Shown piece after piece: positions 1-10,442 of a DNA stretch of 64,000 bases. The position numbers and the translations under genes are program-made. The notes beneath the pieces were generated by a model. That model was not told where the DNA came from. It did no database searches and was given only the letters and a program-made list of their open reading frames with translations. Every line of letters begins with the position of its first letter. The first letter of the stretch is position 1. Source of the DNA: Candidatus Gastranaerophilales bacterium. GTDB lineage: Bacteria; Cyanobacteriota; Vampirovibrionia; Gastranaerophilales; Gastranaerophilaceae. The stretch is taken from NCBI GenBank assembly GCA_944323925.1, contig CALUUI010000009.1:16411-80410 (forward strand), read 5' to 3'.

Positions 1-2
1 GT

Positions 3-3000
3 ACAATTAATGTTATAACTGATATTGACAGGACGGGAGCTTTAACTGTTGATGGTGGTACAATTAATTTTTATTCTGCGTTTACTTTGAATGGGCAAGA
101 TGTATTGAATAGTGGTTCGGTTAACCTCTATGGTAATCTTAATTTGGTTGATGAAGCTAATTTATCCTCTGACATTGCTCTTAATATTAATAATTACGCA
201 ACACTTGATATTGATGAATCATCAATTGCCAATGTTGGACAAAATGATAATTGGCGTGGAAGTATTAATAATAAAGGTATTTTAAATTTATCTTTAAGTA
301 AAACTACATCTGCTTCTTCTGTTTATACCCAAGATGGTGGTACTCTTAATATTTCTGATTCTGCTCAACTGATACTTAACTCCGGCAGCTCTATTATTAA
401 TAATGGTGAGGTTAATTTAACTGAGAATTCAGAAATTAGTTTTAATAATTCGACTAATAATAGTGCAGTGATAAATACTGTTGATAATACAAATAATGTT
501 ATTAATGTAACAAATGGAGCAACTTTAGATTTAGGTGACGGGACAAATATTAATTCTCAAGCAAAGGTAGATTTCTCCGGTGATGTTTCTATTTCAAACG
601 GGAATTTGGTTTTGAATACCGGAGATGTTTTAGCCGGAGATTTATCAAATAATGGCGCTAATGTAACTTTTGATGGAGTAAATAAAACAGGAGCATATAT
701 CCAGAATTCTTCTGACGCTATTTTAAACATCCTCTCTGATATGACATTATCTGATATTGATAAAATTAATTCCGGAAGTCTTAGCATTGATGGCGCAAAT
801 CTTACCTTAGATGGATTATCAATAACTGATCTTATTGATGTAAGTTTGGCAGAGGATGCTAAATTGACTATATTACAAGGAAGTGATGTTTACTTATCAT
901 CTGATGATACCCTCCTTGGCTCAATTGATAACTCCGGAAATTTAACTGTTAAAGATATTACGCTTGGAAATTCTTATTCGCATAATAATGCTCAACTTAT
1001 TATGGATAATTCAACATTTAATTCTAAGGATGGAGTGATAAATGGAGGCTCTATTACTTTAAATAATAATTCTGAATTGAATATTTCTAATTCTGCACAA
1101 AATACGGTTGGTGTTGTAACTGATGGTTCAAATAACAAGTTGGGAATAACAAATAATTCTACTCTAGTTATGGAAAGTGGAAATATCATAGAAGATTCAA
1201 TTTTAAATATAGAATCAGGGTCTACACTAAGATTAGAAGATGCGTCGGTATCAATTAATGATAATTCTGCAACTGCTGATATTTGGGATGGTACTATTGA
1301 ATTAACTACGGCAAACAGTACATTAAGGCTTGTAGATTATACATCTCCGGTTGGTAAATTGATTGCAGAGCAAGGTAACTTAATACTTGATGGTACAACT
1401 ATACTTTCACTTAGAGACGGTTCAATTGCAGAAGCGGTAGCTTTAGATATAGGTACAGATGCAACCCTTTATTTATCCGGAGCATCTTTGAATCTTGATT
1501 CTTCAGATAAGTGGGGAGGAAAAATTATTATGAATAATTCTTCTTCCAGCTTAACACTTACAGATATTGTAACTGATGACGCATCAAGCCTTATTGCTCA
1601 AGATGGAAGTTTGATTTTAGACAATTCTACTTTGAATTTAACAGGGACATCTCAAATAAGTTCTGAAGTAGATGTTACGATTGAAGCTGATTCAACCTTA
1701 AATATAAGTGGAGGAAATGTAACCTTAGACGGGTTAACCGACAAATGGGAAGGAAAGCTGACAATAAGCGACGGAAACTTGACATTAGATAATATGGTGA
1801 AAGATGAAAATGGTATATTTGAACAAACCGGCGGAACAACGACCATATTAGGAACAAGTTTTGATATGAACAATTCCGGAGATTTTGTAAAAGACGGAAC
1901 GTTAATAGTTGGAGATGGCATAAACGAAGCATTATTAACAGTGTCTAAAGGAACGATATATGATGATGCGACTTTGGTAATAAAGGATAATGCAGAAGTA
2001 AATATAATAACAGACGGAAGTAGCGGCGAAAGCGGAAGCGGAAGTGGCGGCTTGGATTGGTCAGGGCATGTACAGGTAGACGGTGGTAAATTAACAATAG
2101 CAGATACTGAAAAGACAGGAACTTTGACTCAAACAGGCGGTGAGATAGTAGTAAGCGGAAGCGGCTTTGATTTAAACAGAAGTGAAGATAATTTAAGCGG
2201 CGGAAGTTTGGTAGTAGACGGTAACTTAGGAGTAAGTGCCGGAACAATCGGAGCTAATAATAACTTAACAATAAATGAAGATGGTCAAATATCAATAAAT
2301 GGCGGAAGTGTAACCGTAAATGGCGGGGATGTATGGAACGGACTTGTTGATGTTACAGCTGGTAATATGTTTATTGATTCATTTATAGGGGATGTTTCGT
2401 ATTCTCAATCCGGAGGGAATCTCTCTGTAGAGAATGCCTCTAATATAACTTTGGGCAGCGGGTCATTGATTACCGGTGGGCAAATTAGTATTGATAATAG
2501 TTCTATCGTTTCTAGTATTGGCTCAAGTATTAATGATGCTGATGTTATTCTAAATAATAATTCAAGTTTAACAATTTCTAACAGCGATATTAATAATGTT
2601 AACTATTCTTCAGATGATTCTAATAATAAATTAACGATTTCTGATAGTTCAACGTTGAATTTGAACTCAGGAAAAGTTAAAGAACAAACAATTGTTGATA
2701 TTCAAGAAGGTTCTAATTTAAGTATTAAAGGTGATTCTTCTGTAGTTATTGATTCGAATACCGGTAGTGCAGATAATTGGGCAGGCGAAATTACTCTTGT
2801 AGACGATAATAGTACACTTATTTTAAAAGATTATGTTAAGAGTGGTACAAGTTCCTTGAATGCTGAAAAAGGTAATTTTATTCTCGATGGTAAAACTATT
2901 CTTACCCTTGAGGATGGAACAATTGCCCAGTTAGTTAAGTTAACAATTAATGAAGATGCAAGACTTAATCTCTCCGGCGGTTCTTTAACTCTCGATAGCC

Positions 3001-6000
3001 AAGATACTTGGTTAGGGACTATAGGCATGGATAATTCAAGCAGCAGTCTTACACTTGATGGGATGAATATTGGTGATGACGCTAATTTGATTGCTACAGA
3101 GGGTAATTTAATTTTACAAGATTCTGTTTTAACTATTGGTGGTACTTCTAATATAGATAATAATGTCAATTTGAATATAGATGCAGATTCTACTGTTAAT
3201 CTTGCTGCTGGTGATTTGTATATTAATGATGGTGATACTTGGTCAGGAAAAATAAATAATAATGGCGGCAATTTAACTATTGATAAGAATACAACAAATA
3301 AAGATGGAATTTTATCTCAAACAGTTGGTTCTGCAAATACAACAGTTTTAGGTGCAACATTTGATTTAAATAATGTATTAGATAGTATTTCAAGTGGTTC
3401 ACTTGTCATAGGTAATGGTGTTGATAATGCAGTACTTACAATATCAAACGGAACTGTTTCTGATGGTGCAGATGTTAATATTACTAATAATTCTCAAATT
3501 ATTGTTTCAGGCGGTAATTTAACCTTAGCGTCAGGTGATATATATGATGGTGAAGTTTCAATTACTAATGGAACGCTTATATTAGGAGATGTTTCAAAAA
3601 CAGGTATTCTTAGCCAGACTGGTGGGCAGATTAATGTATCAAATAATTTTGATATGAATAATGCCGCAGACTCCCTAACAGGTGGTAGACTTTCTCTTGG
3701 GGCAAATTCTAAGTTCACAGTTTCAGATGGTACTATATCTGAAGGTTCTGCGATTACTATGGGAAATGGCGCCGAGCTTGCAGTTAATGGTGGAAATGTA
3801 GCTCTTAATAATAATGATAGCTGGACGGAAAAAGTAAGTGTTAATGGCGGAACTTTAAACATTTCTGATGTTGTTAAAACAGGAGAGTTAGTCCAAACTT
3901 CAGGTTTAACTAATATACTTGAAGATTTTACTTTAAACAATTCTCAAGATAATATCTCAGGTGGAAGGTTGTCTATTTCTGATGGTGCTAATTTAACGGT
4001 ATCAAACGGTAATGTAACATCTCAGGCGGAAATTGTATTTAATGAATCCTCCAAAATAACAGTTTCTGGCGGAAATATTGAATTAAATGAAAATGATGCT
4101 TGGGGTGGTGCTGTTGAACAAACAGGCGGAAATATAACAGTTAGCGGTTTTGATAATAACTCTAATAAAAATGGAATTATTAATTCAAATTCCGGAAAAT
4201 TAACTATTGGCAGTGGATATTTAACCATAGGCGATGCATCATCTATTGGTAATAATACTCAATTAATAATTAGTAATGGCTCAACATTAGATATTACAGG
4301 CGGCGATGCTGCAATAAACAGTAATGATACTTGGAGCGGAAATGTTTCTATTTCGGATGGAAATTTAGCTATTAATGATGTTGACAAAACTACTTCTAGC
4401 GGTTCAAGTTTCACTCAATCTGGTGGAAATTTGAATATGAACGGTAGTAATCTTACTATAAATGATTCAAATTCTTCTATTACAAATGGAAATCTTGAAC
4501 TTTCAGATTCTAATTTGACGATGAATGATGGTGTAGTTTCAGATAGTGAAATTTCTCTGGGAGATAATTCAGGTATTAATATTTCTAACGGAAATACTAA
4601 CAGTGGAAGTATTACGACTGACGGAACTTCAAACAATATAGAGATTTCCGGTAATGATACAGTTTTAGATATAACAGGTGGAACTATAGACAAATCTGCT
4701 AATGTTACAATTGGTTCAGGTTCTACTGTTAATATAACCGATTCCTCAGCAAATGTAACCCTAGATGGCTTAACCGATAAGTGGGAAGGAAAGCTGACAA
4801 TAAGTGACGGAAACTTGACATTAGATAATATGGTAAAAGACGAAAATGGTATATTTGAACAAACCGGCGGAACAACGACCATATTAGGAACAAGTTTTGA
4901 TATGAACAATTCCGGAGATTTTGTAAAAGACGGAACGTTAATAGTTGGAGATGGCATAAACGAAGCATTATTAACAGTGTCTAAAGGAACGATATATGAT
5001 GATGCGACTTTGGTAATAAAGGATAATGCAGAAGTAAATATAATAACAGACGGAAGTAGCGGCGAAAGCGGAAGCGGAAGTGGCGGCTTGGATTGGTCAG
5101 GGCATGTACAGGTAGACGGTGGTAAATTAACAATAGCAGATACTGAAAAGACAGGAACTTTGACTCAAACAGGCGGTGAGATAGTAGTAAGCGGAAGCGG
5201 CTTTGATTTAAACAGAAGTGAAGATAATTTAAGCGGCGGAAGTTTGGTAGTAGACGGTAACTTAGGAGTAAGTGCCGGAACAATCGGAGCTAATAATAAC
5301 TTAACAATAAATGAAGATGGTCAAATATCAATAAATGGCGGAAGTGTAACCGTAAATGGCGGGGATGTATGGAACGGTCTTGTTGATATTACTGACGGCG
5401 ATTTAATATTAGATGGCGCAGATAAGACCGGAATTTTAACTCAAACCGGCGGAGATACCGTAATAGTTGATGATTTTAATCTTAACAATTCTTCTGACTT
5501 GATTTCAGGTGGAAATTTAACCATTCAGGAAGGTACCCTGACAATTTCTCAAGGTACTGTTTCTGAGGGTGCAAATGTTAATATAAATAAAGATGCAAAT
5601 ATATCTGTAGAAGGAGGAAATCTATCTTTAGATAATGATGATATTTGGAATGGTAACGTAAGTATTATTGATGGGAATTTAACTGTTTCAGAAATTGAAG
5701 ATAAAATAGGTTCATTAACTCAAACAGGTGGAACGACAACTGTTGACGGTGATTTTAATTTGAATAATTCAAACGATACAATATCGGGCGGAAATTTGGT
5801 TATAAATAATGGTTCTGATTTAACAGTTTCTGCAGGGAATATTGAATCAGGTGCTAATTTGGATATTAATTCAGGTTCTGGCCTAATTATAGCGGGTGGA
5901 AATGTTCAAATTGATAATTCAGATAACTGGAGTGGCGATGTTACGTTATCTTCAGGTAATTTAACAATTTCTCAAGATAAAAATACTACATCTGATAGTT

Positions 6001-8978
6001 CCTATAATCAAAGCGGAGGAACTTTAGAGTTAACTTCTGATTTGATTTTAAATTCGGGCAGTTCAATTACAGATAGTAGTATTATAAATATAACAAACGG
6101 GAATTTGACTATTAGCAATAATACTCAAAACCAAGGTTCAATAACTACGGATAATAATTCTTCATTAACGATTTCAGACGGCTCATCGTTAAGTCTAGTA
6201 GGCGGAGTAATTGCCGATGATTCTATATTAAATGTATCAGGTGATTTATCAATTAGCGGTTCAGATACAGTTGTGAATATAGGTACAAATGATAGTTGGC
6301 TTGGCAATGTTTCAATAGCTGGCGGAAGCCTTAATTTAACTACTGATAAGATAACATCTTCTGATTCAACTTTTAATCAAACAGGTGGTAAATTATCAAT
6401 TACGGGTAGTAATTTAACCTTAAATAACGGGTCCTCTGTTTCCGGTGGGGAAATCTCTCTTGATAATTCAGGTTTGACTTCTAATTCTGGTAGTTCAATT
6501 ACTTCTTCTGAAATTACAATGAATAATAATTCATCATTAGTAATTGATAACGGAAAAGATAATACTGCATCTATAAATACAGATACAACCTCAAATTCAA
6601 TAACAATAGCCGATGGAAGTAACTTAGGAGTAATAGGCGGTGAAATAGTTTCAGAAACAGAGCTTGGTATATATGGTGATTTAGGAATATACGAAGGTGC
6701 AACCGTAACAGTTGATGGGACGGATGTATGGGAAGGTAAAATTTCTATTGCAGATGGTACGTTAATTCTTGAAAACGTAACTCAAGCAGGCGAATTTGAA
6801 GCCGAGTCAGGAACTTTAAAAATCTTAGGTTCTAATACTTCGCTTGGGAAAGGTCTTGTTGTTAATAAAGGAGTTACAACAATAATCGATTCTAATTCAA
6901 CTTTAGATATATCAGGCGGATCTGTTACTTTTGATGCAAATAAAAATTCCACAGATGATTGGTCCGGATCTATAACAATGGATTCAGGTTCGTTTGTTCT
7001 TACCGATAATTTTATTCACCAAACAGAAAATGGTACATATAACCAAACAGGTGGTACATTACAAATTAATAATGGCGCATCTTTAACTATCAATGATGCA
7101 ATAAGTTCTATAACCGATGAGTCTAAACTTGTTTTAGGAGATAAAGGTACGTTATCAATAGCAAACGGCGGGAGCCATAATGCAGAGCTTCAAACTTCTG
7201 GAAACTCTAATTTCCAATTATCTGAAAACTCTACATTTACAACAACCGGAGAAACAAGTGTTGCAGCCTCAACCAATATATCAATAGCAAGCGGATCTAC
7301 TTTAAATGTTGAGTCAGGCAATGTTGAGTTAGATAGAATAGGTTTATCAACTCAAACAGATAATTGGTCAGGTAAAATAAATGTTAAAGAAGATGGAAAA
7401 CTTACACTTGTCAATTCAAGTGCAGGTATAGGAAATGGTGGAAACATTAGTTCCAGTATGTTGGAGCAATCCGGTGGTACACTATCATTAAATAATACAG
7501 TTCTAAATCTATATGAAAATACTGATGATATCCTTAAATCTGGAACAGTGGAGTTAGATAAGTATTCAAGAATTAATCTTGGAACAGCTTGGGCAAACAG
7601 TAATATTGATATTAAATCAGCAGGTACAATAGCAGCAGCAAATGGTGTTATTGAAGCAAATTCTCTTGGCGGGTTGATTATAGATAATGTTAACGGTCGT
7701 TCCGATTTTACAATAGATATTTATGAAGATTCAATTAATGGAACCTATACAGCGGATACATTCGATTTTACAAGTATAATAGGAGCTGATAGCTCAAAAG
7801 AAGCTGTAATAAATATTTCTGATTGGAATTTAATAAAAAGTAATCCTAATTATACAGTAGGCTCACAGACTGTAGATTTGGGTAAAATATTTGATACAGA
7901 AAATTTGGGTGATAATATAAAATTTACAACAACAGCAGATGAGGTTTTAACACCAGTAAATAGATATCAGCTTATAGCATCAGATGCAAACGACGGTTCA
8001 TATTTGTTAGAGGTCCTGGGGTATAATAAGCAGGCATTTAGAGGTCAAGTAGTAACAACAGCACAAATGATGAATCAATTGGTTATAAACGACATAATGT
8101 TTGACAGAATGATGCTATCACCTCAAACTTTAACAAAATCTTCTATAGCTAATAAATTGGCAATACAAGATGTGGATGCAGTGTTGCCAGGGTATGAATA
8201 TACAAGGCGAGATCCAGGATTCTGGGTAAAATCTTATGGAAACTTTGAAACATTAAGAATGACAGAAGACTTAGCAGTAGAAAATAGTGCTTATGGCTCT
8301 CTTGTTGGTCTTGATATGGGAACTTTGGACCTAGGTAAGGGATGGAGTTGGATTCCAACCATATATATGGGGTATACCGGTGCTCACCAGTCATTTGAAG
8401 GCGTAAGTGCTTATGAAAATGGTGGGCAAATTGGTGCTATGGCAACCTTCTTTAATAAAAATTGGATAACTTCTGTTTTAGGTTATGCAAGTTTATATAA
8501 CGTAGAAATGAGTCTTCAAGGTTCTAATGATCAAGATATTAATTATTATGCAGGTACAGCCGTTAAAGGTGCTTATAATTGGAGAATTAAAAATAAATTT
8601 ATTGTTCAGCCATCTGCAACTGTTTCTTATAACTTCTTTGGCGGGCAAAATTGGAAATCAGATTACGGTCAAATTGGTATGACAACAGGCACTCTTAATG
8701 GTTTGAATGTTGCTCCTGGGGTTAATTTCATCTGGCAAGAAGAAACTTGGAACATTTTTGCAACAGTTGCTTATGTTTATAATTGTGTAGGCGGAGTTTC
8801 AGGCAAAGCTGCAGGTGTTGACTTGCCTGAAGTTTGGATGAATCGCGGGTATCTCCAATACGGGTTTGGTATAAGTAAAGAAATTACAGATAGATTCTCT
8901 GCCTTTGTTCAAGTTGTATTAAGAAATGTAGGTAGAACTGGTATTGGTTTCCAAGGTGAACTTGAATATAGATTTTAA
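3..8978 (+). CDS. Giant autotransporter adhesin, 5' partial
   Basis: The reading frame is open from the first bases of the window, so the true start and signal peptide lie upstream; the first start-like codon (TTG at 87) is internal. About 2,600 residues form a Ser/Thr/Asn/Gly-rich passenger built from a loosely repeated module: a Gly-Gly-Asn turn, a Trp-x-Gly step, then a 'Gln-Thr-Gly-Gly' turn. This is typical of a right-handed beta-helix. The last roughly 280 residues alternate aromatic and polar strands and end in Tyr-Arg-Phe, the usual last strand of a type V autotransporter barrel. The barrel should sit in the outer membrane and expose the passenger as an adhesin or surface fibre; the ligand is unknown. 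No protease or subtilase motif was seen in the visible part. An in-frame duplication of about 645 bp lies inside the passenger. No convincing terminator follows before murC. Confidence 0.9.
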   Translation, partial: TINVITDIDRTGALTVDGGTINFYSAFTLNGQDVLNSGSVNLYGNLNLVDEANLSSDIALNINNYATLDIDESSIANVGQNDNWRGSINNKGILNLSLSKTTSASSVYTQDGGTLNISDSAQLILNSGSSIINNGEVNLTENSEISFNNSTNNSAVINTVDNTNNVINVTNGATLDLGDGTNINSQAKVDFSGDVSISNGNLVLNTGDVLAGDLSNNGANVTFDGVNKTGAYIQNSSDAILNILSDMTLSDIDKINSGSLSIDGANLTLDGLSITDLIDVSLAEDAKLTILQGSDVYLSSDDTLLGSIDNSGNLTVKDITLGNSYSHNNAQLIMDNSTFNSKDGVINGGSITLNNNSELNISNSAQNTVGVVTDGSNNKLGITNNSTLVMESGNIIEDSILNIESGSTLRLEDASVSINDNSATADIWDGTIELTTANSTLRLVDYTSPVGKLIAEQGNLILDGTTILSLRDGSIAEAVALDIGTDATLYLSGASLNLDSSDKWGGKIIMNNSSSSLTLTDIVTDDASSLIAQDGSLILDNSTLNLTGTSQISSEVDVTIEADSTLNISGGNVTLDGLTDKWEGKLTISDGNLTLDNMVKDENGIFEQTGGTTTILGTSFDMNNSGDFVKDGTLIVGDGINEALLTVSKGTIYDDATLVIKDNAEVNIITDGSSGESGSGSGGLDWSGHVQVDGGKLTIADTEKTGTLTQTGGEIVVSGSGFDLNRSEDNLSGGSLVVDGNLGVSAGTIGANNNLTINEDGQISINGGSVTVNGGDVWNGLVDVTAGNMFIDSFIGDVSYSQSGGNLSVENASNITLGSGSLITGGQISIDNSSIVSSIGSSINDADVILNNNSSLTISNSDINNVNYSSDDSNNKLTISDSSTLNLNSGKVKEQTIVDIQEGSNLSIKGDSSVVIDSNTGSADNWAGEITLVDDNSTLILKDYVKSGTSSLNAEKGNFILDGKTILTLEDGTIAQLVKLTINEDARLNLSGGSLTLDSQDTWLGTIGMDNSSSSLTLDGMNIGDDANLIATEGNLILQDSVLTIGGTSNIDNNVNLNIDADSTVNLAAGDLYINDGDTWSGKINNNGGNLTIDKNTTNKDGILSQTVGSANTTVLGATFDLNNVLDSISSGSLVIGNGVDNAVLTISNGTVSDGADVNITNNSQIIVSGGNLTLASGDIYDGEVSITNGTLILGDVSKTGILSQTGGQINVSNNFDMNNAADSLTGGRLSLGANSKFTVSDGTISEGSAITMGNGAELAVNGGNVALNNNDSWTEKVSVNGGTLNISDVVKTGELVQTSGLTNILEDFTLNNSQDNISGGRLSISDGANLTVSNGNVTSQAEIVFNESSKITVSGGNIELNENDAWGGAVEQTGGNITVSGFDNNSNKNGIINSNSGKLTIGSGYLTIGDASSIGNNTQLIISNGSTLDITGGDAAINSNDTWSGNVSISDGNLAINDVDKTTSSGSSFTQSGGNLNMNGSNLTINDSNSSITNGNLELSDSNLTMNDGVVSDSEISLGDNSGINISNGNTNSGSITTDGTSNNIEISGNDTVLDITGGTIDKSANVTIGSGSTVNITDSSANVTLDGLTDKWEGKLTISDGNLTLDNMVKDENGIFEQTGGTTTILGTSFDMNNSGDFVKDGTLIVGDGINEALLTVSKGTIYDDATLVIKDNAEVNIITDGSSGESGSGSGGLDWSGHVQVDGGKLTIADTEKTGTLTQTGGEIVVSGSGFDLNRSEDNLSGGSLVVDGNLGVSAGTIGANNNLTINEDGQISINGGSVTVNGGDVWNGLVDITDGDLILDGADKTGILTQTGGDTVIVDDFNLNNSSDLISGGNLTIQEGTLTISQGTVSEGANVNINKDANISVEGGNLSLDNDDIWNGNVSIIDGNLTVSEIEDKIGSLTQTGGTTTVDGDFNLNNSNDTISGGNLVINNGSDLTVSAGNIESGANLDINSGSGLIIAGGNVQIDNSDNWSGDVTLSSGNLTISQDKNTTSDSSYNQSGGTLELTSDLILNSGSSITDSSIINITNGNLTISNNTQNQGSITTDNNSSLTISDGSSLSLVGGVIADDSILNVSGDLSISGSDTVVNIGTNDSWLGNVSIAGGSLNLTTDKITSSDSTFNQTGGKLSITGSNLTLNNGSSVSGGEISLDNSGLTSNSGSSITSSEITMNNNSSLVIDNGKDNTASINTDTTSNSITIADGSNLGVIGGEIVSETELGIYGDLGIYEGATVTVDGTDVWEGKISIADGTLILENVTQAGEFEAESGTLKILGSNTSLGKGLVVNKGVTTIIDSNSTLDISGGSVTFDANKNSTDDWSGSITMDSGSFVLTDNFIHQTENGTYNQTGGTLQINNGASLTINDAISSITDESKLVLGDKGTLSIANGGSHNAELQTSGNSNFQLSENSTFTTTGETSVAASTNISIASGSTLNVESGNVELDRIGLSTQTDNWSGKINVKEDGKLTLVNSSAGIGNGGNISSSMLEQSGGTLSLNNTVLNLYENTDDILKSGTVELDKYSRINLGTAWANSNIDIKSAGTIAAANGVIEANSLGGLIIDNVNGRSDFTIDIYEDSINGTYTADTFDFTSIIGADSSKEAVINISDWNLIKSNPNYTVGSQTVDLGKIFDTENLGDNIKFTTTADEVLTPVNRYQLIASDANDGSYLLEVLGYNKQAFRGQVVTTAQMMNQLVINDIMFDRMMLSPQTLTKSSIANKLAIQDVDAVLPGYEYTRRDPGFWVKSYGNFETLRMTEDLAVENSAYGSLVGLDMGTLDLGKGWSWIPTIYMGYTGAHQSFEGVSAYENGGQIGAMATFFNKNWITSVLGYASLYNVEMSLQGSNDQDINYYAGTAVKGAYNWRIKNKFIVQPSATVSYNFFGGQNWKSDYGQIGMTTGTLNGLNVAPGVNFIWQEETWNIFATVAYVYNCVGGVSGKAAGVDLPEVWMNRGYLQYGFGISKEITDRFSAFVQVVLRNVGRTGIGFQGELEYRF
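1715..2361 (+). repeat. Intragenic direct repeat, copy 1 (passenger)
   Basis: This block of about 645 bp recurs at 4751-5397, offset by 3,036 bases (1,012 codons), so the frame is kept. The two copies differ at a few bases near the 5' edge and at the 3' edge. By eye I saw no difference between about 1807 and 2341. Flanking passenger modules are far more diverged, so this looks like recent segmental duplication or gene conversion. Confidence 0.9.
4751..5397 (+). repeat. Intragenic direct repeat, copy 2 (passenger)
   Basis: Second copy of the block at 1715-2361, in the same frame. It encodes a Gly/Ser-rich linker followed by beta-helix modules. The near identity at synonymous sites points to a recent origin. 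Confidence 0.9.
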
Positions 8979-9077
8979 TTAGTTTATTTCTGCTTAAAAA
9001 CTTTTATTTTACTTTTATTTGGTGTTGATAATGTTTTCTTTATATTATAATATTTATTGATATTAAAGAGGTAAAAA

Positions 9078-10442
9078 GTGGATAAAAATTATCATTTTAT
9101 AGCAGTAGGCGGAATAGGAATGAGCGGGTTGGCTAAATATCTTTTGGAAAAAGGCTGTAAAGTCTCCGGTTCTGATATTTCTGATAGCAAATATATTTCA
9201 AAATTGAAGGAGATGGGAGCAGATATTCATATTGGACATAGTGAAAAGAATTTGCCTTCTAATTCAATTGTGGTAGTTAGTTCAGCAATCAGGGCTAATA
9301 ATCCGGAGTTGATGAAAGCGAAAAAAGAAGGTATGCCCGTTTATCATCGCTCTGATATGTTAGAAAAACTCTCACATGTAAATGGTTGTTTTATAGGATT
9401 TTCAGGTACTCACGGAAAAACTACTATAAGCGGTTTGGCTTCATATTTACTTTCTAAAGCCGGATTAAAACCCTCATTTGTTGTTGGTGGAATTGTTCCC
9501 GAGTTATCTACTAATGCTCATTATGATTCAGAAGATTATTTCGTAGCAGAACTTGATGAAAGTGACGGTACTATTGTAAAGTATTCGCCTGATATTTTAG
9601 TAGTTAACAACCTTGAAGCTGATCACTTAGATTTTTATAAAGATGGTTTTAATTCCGTTGTTAAAACTTTTAAAGATTATATTAGTAATTTAAAGAATAC
9701 GAAATTGATTTTTAATGCTGATGATAAAGGCGTTCAAGCTCTTAATTTGTCTGATTCCGTAACCTTTGGTATAAAAAATCAAGCGGATTTTATGGCTCGT
9801 AATATTGAATTTAGTGATTCTTATTCAAATTTTGATGTATTCTATAAATCAGATTTATTGTGTCACATAAAACTTCAAGTTCCGGGTGTTCATAATGTAT
9901 ACAATTCTTTAGCCGTAGTTGCAGCATTATATACCGCAGGGGTAGATATAGAAAAATTGTTACCTCATTTCTCTGAATTCACAGGAATGGGCAGAAGATT
10001 ACAAAAAGTAGCAGATTTGGATGGTATAACTGTTTATGATGATTATGCCCATCACCCTACAGAGATAAAAGCAGCCCTTAGCGCTCTTAGAACAGCTAAT
10101 CCTAATAAGCATATTGTTGCAGTTTTTCAGCCTCATCGGTATACAAGATTAAAGGCGTTTTGGGATGAGTTTAAGCAGTCTTTTAGTGACGCATCAAGAA
10201 TTATAGTAACTGATGTGTATGCTGCTTCTGAAGACAGTATTGATGGTATAAATTCAACAGAGTTTATTAAGGGATTTGATAACGCTAAATATTATTCAGG
10301 CTCAATGTCTGATGTTGCAAAACAATTACTCCCAACTCTTAAGTCAGGCGATATAGTAGTTGGATTGGGTGCCGGTACAATAACAAATTTGGGTAAAGAA
10401 CTCGAAAAGATGAAAGAGGAAATACTTTGGAGTGTGAAGTAA
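9078..10442 (+). CDS. murC: UDP-N-acetylmuramate--L-alanine ligase MurC
   Basis: Cytoplasmic Mur ligase that adds L-Ala to UDP-MurNAc with ATP, the first step of the peptidoglycan stem peptide. The N-terminal nucleotide-binding turn GGIGMSGLA lies at about residues 11-19, the ATP-binding P-loop GTHGKTT at about 110-116, and the Mur C-terminal motif YDDYAHHPTE near 320. At 454 aa the length is normal for the family. The start is GTG, chosen because an AGAGG ribosome site lies about 7 bases upstream. The gene overlaps murB by 16 bases and heads a murC-murB-ddl-ftsQ cluster, so translation is probably coupled. Confidence 0.97.
   Translation: MDKNYHFIAVGGIGMSGLAKYLLEKGCKVSGSDISDSKYISKLKEMGADIHIGHSEKNLPSNSIVVVSSAIRANNPELMKAKKEGMPVYHRSDMLEKLSHVNGCFIGFSGTHGKTTISGLASYLLSKAGLKPSFVVGGIVPELSTNAHYDSEDYFVAELDESDGTIVKYSPDILVVNNLEADHLDFYKDGFNSVVKTFKDYISNLKNTKLIFNADDKGVQALNLSDSVTFGIKNQADFMARNIEFSDSYSNFDVFYKSDLLCHIKLQVPGVHNVYNSLAVVAALYTAGVDIEKLLPHFSEFTGMGRRLQKVADLDGITVYDDYAHHPTEIKAALSALRTANPNKHIVAVFQPHRYTRLKAFWDEFKQSFSDASRIIVTDVYAASEDSIDGINSTEFIKGFDNAKYYSGSMSDVAKQLLPTLKSGDIVVGLGAGTITNLGKELEKMKEEILWSVK

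Noticed and set aside
1652..5283. Long minus-strand frames inside the autotransporter
   Set aside because: Antisense shadows of a low-complexity Asn/Ser/Thr repeat gene; no start signals.
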